Part shown: positions 1 through 11,900 of the stretch, in pieces
Position numbering within the stretch: position 1 is the stretch's first letter
How the letters are laid out: each line of letters starts with the position of its first letter
Assembly: GCF_963583255.1 (NCBI RefSeq)
Contig: NC_084809.1
Span: 4,577,501 to 4,641,500, forward strand
DNA from: Pyrus communis
Taxonomy: Eukaryota > Streptophyta > Magnoliopsida > Rosales > Rosaceae
DNA: 64,000 bases
Direction of reading: 5' to 3'
The notes under the pieces: generated by a model
The model's database searches: none
Told to the model about the DNA's origin: nothing
Seen by the model: the letters and a program-made list of their open reading frames with translations, nothing else
Made by a program: the position numbers and the translations under genes

Positions 1-433
1 TTTTCTTTGATCATTAAAGAAAATTCCAACTTCAATTTATATTTTTTAGTTTTCTTTTTTGGTGAATTTCTATTTTGAGTTTGTTTCTAAGACAAACTCT
101 TTCTATGAGCTCTATTTTTTGGTCGATAAAATGAATTGATTGAAGCAATCCCAAAAAGGGGAAAAGTTCAACAATGTTATCTCTAGTAGAAAAAAAAAAT
201 ATATATAACCCAGCAAGCAGAGAATAACAAAACTAAGCCATACAGGCATACAAAAGGAAGGCAGTAGAAGGCACTGTCGAGCCACAATAAATACAGTACC
301 GAAGGACATGGTAATCCATCACGTGATATAAAGAAAACAACCGTTCCTTATCAACCAATAAAATCAAAACCTCAGTATGGTGAGAATAAGTAAAAAACTA
401 CTTGATATTTATGTTGACGACATAAGTAAAAAG
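1..433. other. AT-rich intergenic DNA
   Basis: No gene, RNA or clear repeat was recognised. The short open frames here show no domain-like sequence and have low-complexity composition. Confidence 0.5.
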
Positions 434-716
434 TGTTGATAATGAATCTCACATTGATTGGAGGATTGACCTTCCATTGACTTATACGTAAGTTTGGCTA
501 CTCATCATATTGTCAATCGATTTTATAGTGGAACCTCAACTTTCTTATGATATAAGAGCAGATTGGCCTACGTGTGAAGGCCAATGGTCACACATGCTCT
601 ACATCACTCAATTCGTGTTGCTCATGTGTTTAGCTTGAAAATTCACCATACGTGAGGGGCCTGTGAGGATGTGAAGATAAAAGAATCCTACAATGATAAA
701 AGGAGAAACCTTGCAA
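434..716 (+). mobile_element. Decayed TRIM retrotransposon (copy 1)
   Basis: This is a degenerate copy of the short LTR element that is complete at 44729-45090. The first LTR remnant spans about 434-547. It is followed by a decayed initiator-Met primer-binding site at 548-560 (TGATATAAGAGC against the usual TGGTATCAGAGC), an internal part of about 100 bp, and the start of the second LTR at 662 (TGTGAGGATGTGA). The second LTR stops near 716, where sequence from an eIF5B-like gene begins. There is no coding capacity. The match to the other copy extends through LTR, internal part and LTR, so the identification is firm even though the ends are eroded. Confidence 0.7.
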
Positions 717-1342
717 AAAAGAAGAGTGGAGATAACCTTTGTTCTCCTATTTGCTGCATTATGGACCATGTTGATACTGGTAAAACTAAGTTGCTGGATT
801 GTTCTCCTATTTTCTGATGGGAACATCCGTGAGAGGACCGAGGAACCGAAAGCTGATGCGAAGATGAAGGTCCTTGGTCTTTTGGTCATTGACACCTCCG
901 GGCACGGCGTTCAGGTTTATGTGATATTGCTATGCTGGTTGTTGACATTATGCATGGCTCAGAGCCTTGGACAATAGAGTCACTCAATCTTTTTAAAATG
1001 CGGAATACGGAATTCATTGTTGCATTGAATAAGGTGGACAGACTCTACGGGTGGAGAACCTGCCGCAATGCACCGATTGTGAAAGCAATGAAGAAACAAT
1101 CTAAGGATGTACAAAATAAGTTCAATATGAAGCTCGCTACAAGTGCCGTTAGCGGTGAAGGGATTCCAGATTTGCTATTATTATTGCTTCAGTGGACGCA
1201 GAAAACTATGGTTGAGAAACTCACTTTCAGCAGTAAAATGGTTAAGGTTACAGAAGGCCTTGGGACAACAATTGGTGTTGTATTGGTTAATGGTGCGCTT
1301 CATGAAGGTGATCAAATAGTTGTTGGCGGCCACTCCCCCTGA
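717..1342 (+). pseudogene. Broken eIF5B fragment (translation factor GTPase domain)
   Basis: Read across frames, this stretch encodes pieces of the GTPase domain of eukaryotic initiation factor 5B, which joins ribosomal subunits at the end of initiation. Visible pieces are the G1 loop region near 760-800 (DHVDTGKTKLLDC, with the conserved Gly of GHVD changed to Asp), the G3 region near 860-905 (LLVIDTSGH, usually DTPGH), and a longer open stretch at 932-1342 with IESLNLFKMRNTEFIVALNK and the G4 motif NKVD, ending in domain II-like sequence. Internal deletions and at least two frame changes separate the pieces. It cannot make a functional factor. It is probably a reverse-transcribed or transposon-carried fragment, because it sits directly against a TRIM LTR and is followed by a poly(A)-tailed segment. 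Confidence 0.8.
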
Positions 1343-2280
1343 CCTCACGCCGACCACTCCTTCTCGGCCTTTACTTACCTCCTCTCCCCTCCCGTGCTTC
1401 TCTCTCACCATTTTGTAAGCAGCTTCCCATGGATAAGTCTTATACCCAGATTCGGGTCATGCCCTTTCAAGATTTCTTCTTTGATTTGGCGCTCGATTTC
1501 TTGGTGTGGGGTTGGATTTGTGGCTGCAGGTGGGTTGGATCCACCATCGTTAGCTTGTTTCTATGGTGATGTCACCTTCTTCGCCTAGTTTTTGTGGCTG
1601 CACTGACATGTGCACTCAGATTTGGCGGCTCGTCTTGTACATCTCGACTTGTGCGGCCCAGCTTGATGTGGCAACTCGGCTAGTGCGTCTCGGACCTGGC
1701 GAATTTGCTGCCTGTTACGGCTAGCTATTATGGTGTTCGATGTGTGGATGTCGGATTCTCACTAGTCTGGTGAATTTGTAGGTGGCCTTGGCATGAGTGC
1801 CTCCTCCCCCACTGTGTTGAGTTGACCAGCGGATCCCTTCTCGGGGTAGTGTAGTTGTGTTTCAGGTTGCCTTGTGAGCACTGTGGTGGCGCTGTTGTAT
1901 TGGCTAGATTGGTCTTTGACTTTGTGCTATGAGTTATGTAGTCTCGTCTGTCAACGATGACTTGATGTTGTCTTGCTCTACCGCGATGACTTTATGTGGC
2001 CTTGCTATTCAGCGATGATCAATGTAGATGCTTGTGTTTCTCTGTTGCGTCCATCGTTTATTATGACAGATTTATACTGGCGGCAGTTGTGCACTTGCCG
2101 ATTGTGTGTTTGTGCTTGTGGTAGCCTACTAAGGGGTTTACTTTTTATTTGTCTATTTGTGCAAATTCACTCCAGGTCAATTTATTGGTCACTGGAGCTA
2201 TGTACCCAATGGCACTCTTGTATTTGTTTGTGATGATTAATGAAATACCACGCTATCGTTTCTTGTAAATAAAAAAAAAA
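1343..2280 (+). mobile_element. Probable 3' tail of a LINE-like retroposon with poly(A)
   Basis: This is a GT-rich, non-coding stretch of composition unlike its surroundings. It ends in AATGAAATACC, a short T-rich segment and a run of ten A at about 2270-2279. Such a tail resembles the 3' UTR of plant non-LTR retrotransposons or a retroposed transcript. No reverse transcriptase is present, so the family call is an inference. The junction with the eIF5B fragment at about 1342 is abrupt. Confidence 0.4.
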
Positions 2281-2335
2281 GATTTGAAGTTCGATTCCCA
2301 TAATATTCATTTATATTAAAAAGAAATAGTCAAGT
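2281..2335 (+). repeat. Possible SINE scrap
   Basis: The sequence AGTTCGATTCCC just after the poly(A) run resembles a tRNA-derived B box and is followed by an A-rich tail. It is too short to classify. Confidence 0.25.
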
Positions 2336-2374
2336 TTAACCTTTTTTTAACAAAAAAATATTATCTATTTGACA

Positions 2375-2513
2375 AAAAAAAAAAAATTATCTAAGTGAGC
2401 TTCGTCTCACAATTAGTTAGCAAAAATATGATTTAAATTCGCTTTTAGTAAGAATCGAACTTAAAATCTTTCATTTACTAATGAAGATGAATACCACTAA
2501 ACTATGGTAATCA
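2375..2513 (-). mobile_element. tRNA-derived SINE (decayed)
   Basis: On the minus strand, the A-box-like TAGTTTAGTGGTATTC (near 2491-2507) is followed about 30 bp later by the B-box-like AAGTTCGATTC (near 2451-2461), then a body and a poly(A) tail (plus-strand run near 2374-2386 in inverted sense). The arrangement matches that of plant tRNA-derived SINEs and of the better copy at 45951-46126. Confidence 0.55.
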
Positions 2514-2710
2514 AATTTAACTTTTAAATATTAACTCTTAAGCATTACTTTTTAACTATAGAGTCATATACCCAAATTCATATATGAACCTACTTAACCA
2601 AGCACATACGACACCGTTCCATTCTCACTCCCGCACAGACGACGACACAATCTGAGACGCTCTCTCGTCCATCCACAGGACCACAGCAGCTTCGTTAGCT
2701 TTGGAGAGAG

Positions 2711-5700
2711 ATGGAGGAGGAGAGGGCGAGGAAGAAACTACTGATACTCTACGCCACCCAAACCGGAAACGCTTTAGACGTCGCCGAGCGAGTGGGCCGC
2801 GAAGCCGAGCGCAGAGGCTGCCCCGTCCACCTTCTCTCCCTCGACCAATACGACGCTGTAAGTAGTCCTCCCTTGCATTCAATTTTGTTCTTCTTCTGAA
2901 CAATAATTGCATTACCTGAAGAATAATTTCTAATTTTTCTGTTTTACTTAGAGATGCTTAGTTCAAGAGGGCACTGTAATTTTTGTTGTTTCAACCACTG
3001 GCCAGGGAGATACTCCTGATCCCATGAAGGTAAAAAGCTTTTGCTTTTTCTTAGCAATTCAGTTAACTTGTTTATTTACTGTAATTCTCCCATGTGGGTA
3101 ATGTGATAAAGGTTAAATATGTGAAAAAGATTGCATCTTTATGCGTATGCAGGGGTTTTGGAAAGATCTTCTGCAGAAAAATCTGAGTAGGCAATGGCTG
3201 GAGGGACTCCGTTACGCTGTTTTCGGATTGGGTGATTCTGGTTACCAGAAATTCAATGTATATTGTTTTGTGCCATTTCTTTATCTTGTGCACGATTGGT
3301 TGTTGCAGCCTGTTGTATGCTTGATGAGTATAAAATGTTGCTTTTTGACCCGTTAATTTATATGGAATTTATATGCTTGTGACGTTCGAGTTGTGGTTTG
3401 CAGTTTGTGGCAAAGAAGCTTGATAGGAGACTTTTGGACCTTGGGGCAACCCCGATTGTCCAAAGAGGTTTGGGAGACGATCAGCACACGTCAGGGTTCG
3501 ATTTTGATTCTTTTTTTTATTATTATTTTTTATTTTCAAAATTAGTTAATGAAATCTTGCTATATGTAGAAACTGGTATGATGTATTTTCTTTTACCGTT
3601 AACAGTTACGAGGCTGCTCTGGATCCTTGGATGGCATCATTGTGGAATATGTTGAATAAAATCGATCCCAACTACTTCCCCAATGGCCCAGACTTTTTTA
3701 TTCCATATGAAAATTTTATGGCGAAACCAAAGGTTCGGATTCTATATCACGACATTGACAAGGTGGATTCACAAGTTTCATCTAAATCAGGTAATTTGGC
3801 TGTTTATAGTTCCCTTCTTTCTATAATCGTGTATTTGCATATATCATTTTACGGACCAATAGTTAGAAATCTTGTTTCCAAAAGCAGTAGGCATTTTACA
3901 GACCGATAAGTTTTCAGATTCTATTAAATGGCATGTCACAATCCTCTTTATTTCCCTGCCTTTCCCCCTTTAAACCCAAATAAATTTAATGTTAAATAAG
4001 GAATGTTTGATTCCAGATGTGTATGTCATTTCTGTTGAGCTCATCCTTGCATAGATTTTGTATGTAGTGTCTGATTAAGTCATGCCTCTGGGGTTTTCTC
4101 AGACTTGAATCACGTTGTGCAGCAGATTGAAAGGGCACGCAGAATGTCTCCTGTGAAGTTTTCTTTTGACAAGCCTGACTGCATTCTTAAATTGGTAATG
4201 TTAGAATGCTAATATTACTGTGTGTCGAAAAATCTGGTATTTCTAAATTCAGAAGGACCTGTTAATTTAAGTTCGTGATGTTTTTGTTTCATGCATTCCT
4301 TAGCTCAGTTAAACTTTTGTCTTGTAGGTAAAAAATGAACCACTGACTAAATCAGGTTTTAAAGACAAAGAGGTGCATCACTTCGAATTTGAATTTGTTA
4401 CATCTGTAAGTTGCCTCCTATGTGCTTGTTACCATTTATTTTTGTTTCAACCAATGTATAGCATATTATTCTGTTTGTTTCAAAGTGAAAAGTTTCATTT
4501 GATATGCCAGCCTATTCCCTATGAAGTTGGTGACGTCCTTGAGGTTCTCCCCAGTCAAAATCCTGCTGCAGTGGATGTTTTCATACGTCGTTGTAATTTG
4601 GACCCTGAATCATTCATCACAGTGAGTATTTTCATTTGTATATTGGTTGAAATTTTGAGCCGTGCTACCTTAAAATTCTTACTAAATAAACTATTGAACT
4701 TTGTTGGAACTTTTTTTTTCTTTTGATTGATGTACTTATACTTCGAAAACAATTTTTAGAAATCTGTTTACAAGAGAAAGGAAACACGTTGAAGGATTGT
4801 TTATACAATTCTCCATCGTCTCACTTTTTGTTCTTAAATACTTTTGGCACCGTTGATTTCAGGTTCATCCTTCAGAAATGGAGAATCAACTCCTTGATAC
4901 TTGTATCCCCATCAAACTAAAAACTTTTGTTGAATTGACAATGGATGTTGCATCCGCTTCTCCTCGACGCTATTTCTTTGAGGCAAGAATCTAGCATGTA
5001 ACTCATGGATTTCTATTAGCAAATTTCTGATAAAAAGTACCCACTTCCTGTTTATACACATGTTAGTGCCTTCAGTTGATCTTCCTTGAATATGTTTCAG
5101 GTCATGAGTATGTTTGCAACCGCTGAACATGAAAAAGAAAGACTTCAGTATTTTATCTCACCTGAAGGAAGAGATGATCTATACCAATACAATCAGAGGG
5201 AACAAAGGACTGTTCTGGAGGTTTTAGAGGATTTCCCCTCTGTTCAAATGCCATTTGAATGGCTGGTACAGTTGGTTCCTCCTTTGAAAACAAGGGCTTT
5301 CTCCATCTCTTCGTCCCCGTCCGCCCACCTCAATCAAGTTCACTTAACAGTTAATGTAGTATCATGGACAACGCCGTTCAAAAGAATTCGAGCAGGTCTC
5401 TGCTCAAATTGGCTATCCAAGCTTGATCCTGAGCAAGGTATGTCATATGCTGTACATGTAAAGCATATTATTAACAATGCAAATGATTAGAATTACCATT
5501 TCAAGTCCTTGATTTTTGTTCTTTTGTGATAAGCAGGTGTTTATGTTCCAGTGTGGTTTCGGAAAGGTTCCCTTCCTTCTCCACGACCATCACTTCCTCT
5601 CATTCTCATTGGACCTGGAACCGGTTGTGCGCCTTTTCGTGGATTTGTGGAGGAAAGAGCCATACAAAGTTTGACCGAATCAACTGCTCCAGTGCTGTTC

Positions 5701-6066
5701 TTCTTTGGATGCAGAAACGAGGACAATGATTTTTTGTACAAAGATTTTTGGTTATCCAATTCGCAAGATGGTGGGGTACTTTCAGAAGCAAAGGGCGGGG
5801 GCTTTTATGTTGCCTTCTCAAGAGACCAGCCACAGAAGGTCTACGTGCAGGATAAGATGAGGGAACATAGTGAGAAGGTGTGGAAGCTGCTGATGGAGGG
5901 GGCGGCTATTTACGTTGCAGGTTCTTCTACAAAAATGCCAGCAGATGTATTATTAGCCTTTGAGGAGATTGTTTCCAAAGAAAGTGAGCTTCCTCAGGAA
6001 TCGGCAGCGAGATGGCTTAGAGAACTGGAAAACGCTGGCAGATACCATGTTGAAGCGTGGAGTTGA
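2711..6066 (+). CDS. ATR3: NADPH-dependent diflavin oxidoreductase (ATR3/NDOR1/TAH18 family)
   Basis: The predicted enzyme has 624 residues, close to the Arabidopsis family member. It passes electrons from NADPH through FAD and FMN to the Fe-S protein DRE2 in cytosolic Fe-S cluster assembly. Exons, all phase-consistent: 2711-2857, 2952-3029, 3153-3257, 3404-3495, 3606-3790, 4103-4194, 4328-4405, 4511-4621, 4863-4982, 5101-5437, 5537-6066. The N-terminal flavodoxin domain shows YATQTGNA, STTGQGD and FGLGDSGYQKF. The middle FAD domain shows RAFSISSSP. The C-terminal NADP domain shows GPGTGCAPFRG, then AGSSTKMP and the terminal VEAWS. The start is the first Met, directly before the flavodoxin strand LLILYATQTGN. 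Intron 9 begins with GC instead of GT. No break is seen, and the gene looks intact and expressed in the cytosol. Confidence 0.95.
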
Positions 6067-6630
6067 GCGTCGCTGGAATCATGACTTTGGAATCTTCCGG
6101 TGAGAACCAAGGATTGAATTTTTCACGAAACTTAATGGTTTGAATTTGAGTATGGTCGCGGAGATTTGCTAGTAGTAGTCGTAGTAGTAGAGATAATATC
6201 TATTCAATGAGAAAGATTTGAATTACTCTCTCCTCATATTGTACTGTATTGAGAAAAACTCTCTGCCTTTCACTTCTCACTTCCTCCTTGCCATCTTATT
6301 CGGGGTGAACGCGTTATTGCACTTGATATTAACATTTCAAAGTGAGATATGTTTGGTTAATAGTGCTTTTTATTAACATTAACAGTTGTCGAGGGGATTA
6401 CTCTAGTTAACTGTACAAAATGTTAACTGGGTGATTGTACTGAAATGTGTATGATATATATAGTAATAAGAGTCGACGTAATCACGTGTAAACAGAAAAC
6501 ACACAGAGATGGCGGATGATCACTACTAAATGACTTGTGAATAAAACATGGTATCACTATGTCGGGGGACTGAAACCGTGTGTCCGCCCTCTTATACTCA
6601 AGTTCAAATTCCCCTCCCAATCGAACTATC
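6067..6630. other. 3' region of ATR3 and intergenic DNA
   Basis: This holds the ATR3 3' UTR (a TAG/GTAG-rich stretch near 6170-6190) and AT-rich spacer. No further gene was recognised. Confidence 0.5.
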
Positions 6631-6649
6631 TATCACCGAGTTCTCTTTT

Positions 6650-6735
6650 GTCTTGGGCCGGGTTTTGATTGGGCTATCCAGATAGATTTACTCTAGGCCC
6701 TTCAACCTTGGGCCTGAGTTACCTAACCAGCCCAA
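6650..6735 (+). promoter_or_regulatory. Cluster of site II-type GGGCC/AGCCCA motifs upstream of PSRP3
   Basis: Within about 80 bp lie TTGGGCCG, TTGGGCTA, TAGGCCC, TTGGGCC and CAGCCCA. TGGGCY/RGCCCA (site II) motifs are known TCP-factor binding sites enriched in promoters of ribosomal protein and organelle-related genes. Their density right before a plastid ribosomal protein gene fits that role. Function is inferred. Confidence 0.5.
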
Positions 6736-6837
6736 GAAGCAGAAACAAACAAGGCAGGAGAGAAACAGATATCTCTTCACATGAACAGATATCTCTGTCC
6801 GTCTCTGAGTCTCCACTCAAAGCGGAAGATAAGAACT

Positions 6838-6869
6838 TCAGAAGAAGGAAGAAGAAGAAGAAGAAGAAG
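6838..6869 (+). repeat. (GAA)n microsatellite abutting the PSRP3 start codon
   Basis: A run of GAA/GAAG units ends directly at the ATG. In the 5' UTR it would be transcribed. Repeat length could vary between alleles. Confidence 0.7.
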
Positions 6870-8206
6870 ATGTTATCTTTGGGAATGGGAATCGAGTGCC
6901 AGGCGAACCTAAACGCCGCCGCGTTGCGGCTGAAGCTGCCGCAGCAGAAGCTTCTTTTTGTCAACAGTGTTAATCAAAGAGCATTGAATTTCAAGCCGAA
7001 GGCTTCTTCTTTCTCTGTTTCTCACTCGCTCCCGGAACTGAGGCTCGGACTTACCCTCGCCGCAAGAAACGTAAGGCTCTCCGCCGCCGCAGAGTCTCTG
7101 GTCGCTGAAGAAACGGCCACCGATGACGAGGCCGCCGACACCGCCCCGGAAAAAGAGGTTTGTTTTTTTCTTATCCTCAGTATCTCTGTTGAGTTGGTGT
7201 GTTCGTTGTATGTCTTCTTTTGTAATTGAGAATTGTTCTGCTTTTTTACTGGGTTCTGTTTGGTTGCTGAGAAAATGTAGCCATAGGCTAGAAAGTGGAA
7301 ACTCAGCTCTGTAACATTGTAATTTTCTTTTTTGGTTTAACATAATTGTGTTTATCAACATTTATAAGCATGAAGCTGTAGTTATGGATTGTTCTAAGAG
7401 GGCTAAAAGCGTTTTCTGATGACTAAAATCGCTTCTAATCTAAGGGGGGTTTGGTATTGACGTGCTGTGGAAAAAAACTGCTTTTAATGTGCTGTGAAAA
7501 TAAGTAGCCGTGAAATAAAGCAGCAAAGTGTTTGGTAAACTTTTTTGTAAAAGTGCTTTTGAAGAAAAAAAAAAACAGCATTATAGTGTTTGGTAAATTT
7601 TTATGTAAAACAGATGTGAAAAAAAGCCGATTTTTCAAAGCTGGGTTTTACAGCTTCTTTGTTTTTGGCTTTTTTTCACAGTCGAAAACTGTGAAAAAAA
7701 GTTGAAGCTGAATGTTTACCAAACACAAAAACAGCTCTCAGCTTTTTTCAGAATCACCTCAGTACCAAACCCAGCCTAAGAGTCTCCAGCAGAAGTGCTT
7801 ACTAGAGAGACAGTCCCAAACTGCTTGTCACATTCTTTCCATTGGTTTCCGTTTGGTTTCATACATCTGCAATTTCCAAATGGTCATGTAGTTAAACTTG
7901 TGTTTCGGTTTTTGGATGATGTAGAAGCTGGGAGTGGTTGTGAAGCCATTTGAGAAACCGAGGCTCGTATTGAAGTTCATTTGGATGGAAAAGAACATCG
8001 GCATTGCACTCGACCAGATGATACCTGGTCACGGCTCCATCCCTCTCAGCCCCTATTACTTCTGGCCGAGGAAAGATGCGTGGGAGGAGCTCAAGGTCTT
8101 GCTCGAGAGCAAACCTTGGATTTCTCAGAAGCAGATGATTATCCTTCTCAACCAGGCTACCGATATCATCAATCTGTGGCAGCAGAGCGGCGGAAACTTG
8201 GCATAA
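6870..8206 (+). CDS. PSRP3: Plastid 30S ribosomal protein PSRP3 (Ycf65-like)
   Basis: Two exons, 6870-7157 and 7925-8206, give 189 residues. Exon 1 encodes a Ser/Ala/Lys/Arg-rich leader that looks like a chloroplast transit peptide (start [13 protein letters not shown]) and an acidic linker ending EKE. Exon 2 carries the conserved plastid-specific domain: [20 protein letters not shown], then [15 protein letters not shown] and [13 protein letters not shown]. The protein belongs to the chloroplast 30S subunit and is shared with cyanobacteria. The start was chosen after a (GAA)n run; the frame is open further upstream but would read poly-Lys, so the Met at 6870 is preferred. The intron contains a complete PIF/Harbinger-like MITE (7444-7776). 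Upstream site II motifs suggest co-regulation with other ribosomal genes. Confidence 0.93.
7444..7776. mobile_element. PIF/Harbinger-like (Tourist) MITE in PSRP3 intron
   Basis: The element is 333 bp with terminal inverted repeats GGGGGGTTTGGTATTGACGTG at the left and, reversed, GGCTGGGTTTGGTACTGAGG at the right. It is flanked by direct TAA copies at 7441-7443 and 7777-7779. A 3-bp TWA duplication and GG...GTTTGGT ends are typical of PIF/Harbinger derivatives. There is no coding capacity. The interior is itself partly palindromic (TTTTTCACAGTCGAAAACTG). Confidence 0.8.
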
Positions 8207-8931
8207 GATTTCATGTAAAAAAAAATTATGAGTTTTGAGCTGCTTTGTGTTATACTTAGCAATTCTCTTTTGTAGCACATTGTGGTTATTTCTGAACCAC
8301 ATTTTGTTAAGTTTGAATTAAATATGGACTGTATCCTCGGATGATACGACTGTTATCTTCCGATCACATTGTTTCGGTCGAAATTCTGTTCGTGTTTGCG
8401 ACTGAATCGTGCAGTTCAATGCGTTGGCATGCATCAATCGATCCCAAGCTACGGTTCTGCAGGAGATCCTTCCGGCAAAGTGCATTGCAAAGAGATCTTT
8501 TGGTTCTGAGCTGAAGGAGTCGAGATGGACGTTCGCGTCCATTTACTTGAACACTCTTCATCCATCTCAGTTAAAGATGCATAAGCTACACGTCGATAAC
8601 AGATTTCGCAGCTACTTCTGCATAGGCATCTTCCGAGTACTTAAAACACGAATATGAATTACGAAAATCATAAGGGTTAGGTACAAAAATATAAAACCGA
8701 AATCACCCACTTTTTTGCAAGAGAAAAATTCTGTATAAAATATGGTAACCAATATTTAGAAACAGAGAAATTATGCCATCCAAAACATAAAAAGGGGGAT
8801 CGACACCGTCTGCTGGGAGATATAAGACAAGTAGCTGAATAAGAGTATAAGAAACCCTATTAAACTTAAACCAACATGGCAAAGAGTTGAGACACTGAAA
8901 AGATAGACCAAAGCAAACCCAGTTGCCATCA
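8207..8931. other. Convergent 3' regions of PSRP3 and RAD23
   Basis: The 3' UTRs of two convergent genes face each other here. No additional gene was recognised; open frames in this stretch have no recognisable domain. Confidence 0.6.
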
Positions 8932-11900
8932 TCATTCCTCAAACTCGTGCATGTGATCGAGAAGATAGTTGGCCGCCAGCTCCTCGTTCTTGTTGCATGC
9001 AAAGTATACCTCCAGCACTAGCGCCCGATCGAAACCCATAGCTTCTAGCTGCAAGAAAAAGTTTTGGATTGTCAATCATGACCTAAACAATGATATTTCA
9101 CACATACCAAGTGGAACAAATGCACTTGTCACATGTGCAGAGAAATAACACTTACGCGTTCAATGGCCTCTCGCTCTTCAGGGGTGACGGTCACAGCCTG
9201 CGGCACTGCTGCACCCAACTGCTCCAAAAGGTTCCTGAAACATACAGAGTTCAATAACTTAGAACCCTGTGTATTTTAATTATCAACAAAGATTTTTTAA
9301 TTGCTTCAATGGACAAGTAGGGCAGATTTTCTAACCCTTCACCCCCTTCAACGGGTTCATTAATCAAGCGTAAGAAGTCAGCTTGATGAGCTTGAATGAG
9401 CTGCATTAGATGTGGATTTTGTTTCCCCAACTCTTGAAGCATTGGCTGCAGCAAGATAAACCATCGTGAGTCCTCAAATTATAATTAAAAACGACAAGCT
9501 TGGCCAAAGTGAGAAAATTAAAGGAGAACAAAATAATACCTGTAGAATTTGGGGGTTGGCTTGCACCATAGCTCGCAAGGCTTGGAACTGAAATAATGAG
9601 TTGGAAGCTCAGATACCTTTCTCAATCATGCATATAAACAATAAGCGGATTCACAAATAAAAAAATGCTATATACATACCTGGGGACTGTTGCGTAGGAA
9701 ATCCAAATTGCCCGCACCGGCATTTGCACCCATGTTGGGAAGGCCCTGATTCAACAAGAACAGTTATTCACTTGGACAGTATAGGATATAAAGAGGTACA
9801 TAGATTACTAATTAACAGCCTCTACCTGTGGAAAAAGATCAAGTGGGTTTGCATTGGGCCCACCAGTAGGTGCTACTGGTTGTGGAGCCTGCGCCGGAGG
9901 ATTTGCGACCGGAGGATTTGCTGCCTGTTCACCAGCAGGAACTTGGGCCGCTGGTGGGGCTTCAGCTTGCTCAGGAATGCCCTGACATGTGTATCAATAT
10001 CAGTTTCTGTGTCAATCCGACAGTAACATCCAAACATGCTTCCTATGCATGTAGGAATACTTTATATGGAATCAAAACAATTAGCTGACGAGGAGTAAAA
10101 GACCAACAAAGTAAAAGTTTTCATTTTCGAATTTTAAACGAGGTCATGACAACAAATATGTACTAAAAAAAATTACAATATATGGCACTAACATCTGACG
10201 GACATCAATCAATAATCTGTCTTATTTTCATTTTGGATGTTCTTTTGAACAGGAGATAGACTATAATCCAACTCAAATCACCCGCCAATTTCAATGGTCT
10301 ATGTAGTTGTGCGAGGGAATGGATCATACCCAACACCATTGAGCACCATTGTTATAAAAGAGAATATCACAATGTACAAGGTGTTTATCAACAGAAAGCT
10401 TAATGGTCAACAAAACAGAGAGACAAATAATTTCTCTACTGCTAAATGACACAGGTGTTAGGTAGAAAAACAGAGGCATTACCTCCAATTAATCAAAATT
10501 AACATATGTTTTCTTCCTCATTTTCAGTAATCAAACTTCTTCTATCTACATTGCCCAACTAACATCAAAACAAAAGAATCAAAATATCAAAGTTGAGTAC
10601 TCACAGAATATAGGTACTCAACAGCCCTTTCAGGGTTGTTAAAAGCAGCCCGTAAAGCACGGACAACGGTTTCCCGATCCCAACTTCCTCCACCCATATC
10701 TAGAATCTGCTGAACGGTAGACTCTAAAGTAGTTCCTGCAACTAGGTTTGATGCAGCTTGGCCATACACATCTGATCTTGAATCAGTAGGAGCTACAACA
10801 GCAGCAGTTTGAGCGGCGGGCTGTGGTCTGGACCAAAGAATGTAATAAAATTATCAAATATAAAAGATGAAATTCAGGTTTAACAGTGAACAATCAAGAC
10901 GGCCTTAATGAGTTAAAACAAATTAAATTATATATAACTCAGAATACTTCTTAACTAGAGGCCATAAATGAAAATTAACACACTTACAAACGAGCCATTT
11001 ATTGGTAACACAAAAATTATTTAAATGATAAATAAAACAATTTAAAATTGAAAAAATTTACGATAAGCAACGGATAAAAGTATATTGTACACTCAAAACC
11101 ATAAGCAAGTCAAAAGTATATTGTACTCTACTTTGGTAAAACTATATAATATGACAAAAATATGTGGTTCTCACTAAATTGAAATGATAGTATACTTCAT
11201 ATTGCACTGATCAGACTGAAAAAATGTTGTTTCGCATGCTAAGGAAATACCAGAAAGCTAACAGTTATAAGTCTTCCATCCAAACAATTTTAGATGAGTG
11301 ATTCAAAAGAAAAAATAGGTGTGACAGTATACGCACTCTGCCACAACTGGTGCAGGAGCTGGAGCAGGAGCTGGAGCTGCTGGGGGTGGTGCGGCAGAAG
11401 TAGGAGCAGTACCAGCAGTTTGGGCCTGCAAAATAGTAGACATAATACTGATAATTTTTTTATTGTATACCTCATAATAAGGTTCTTGGCAGGAATGAGG
11501 AACTATATAATGAACATCTATATGACTACAATTCACCCACGAAGTATATGCAACTTCATGAGTACAATTCCCCAACAAGAATCCCCCATACATCATTCTG
11601 CCCATATTCACAAAAAACCTTTTCCAAGCCAAAGAAATAAAGATATGTTCCTTCGGATTATTAAGGAAAAAAAATGATTTTTTTGTATCCATGTGGTCTA
11701 ATAAAAAGATTACCAAAATCACATGCACTACCAATGTGAAAAAAGGTCATTCCAAAACAATAATACTAAATACAGAAACTGAGCTGATTTACCTGACTTG
11801 TGGCTGCACCTTGCTTACTGGAGGCTCCGGCTGGTGAGGCCTTAGGCTGCAATTGATAATTAGAACATAATTAAGTAATTAGGATCTGTAGTTTCATTAA

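Noticed and set aside
8703..9002. Minus-strand open frame overlapping the RAD23 end
   Set aside because: It reads the last RAD23 exon in the wrong frame plus 3' UTR; the RAD23 frame ending HEFEE explains the conservation.
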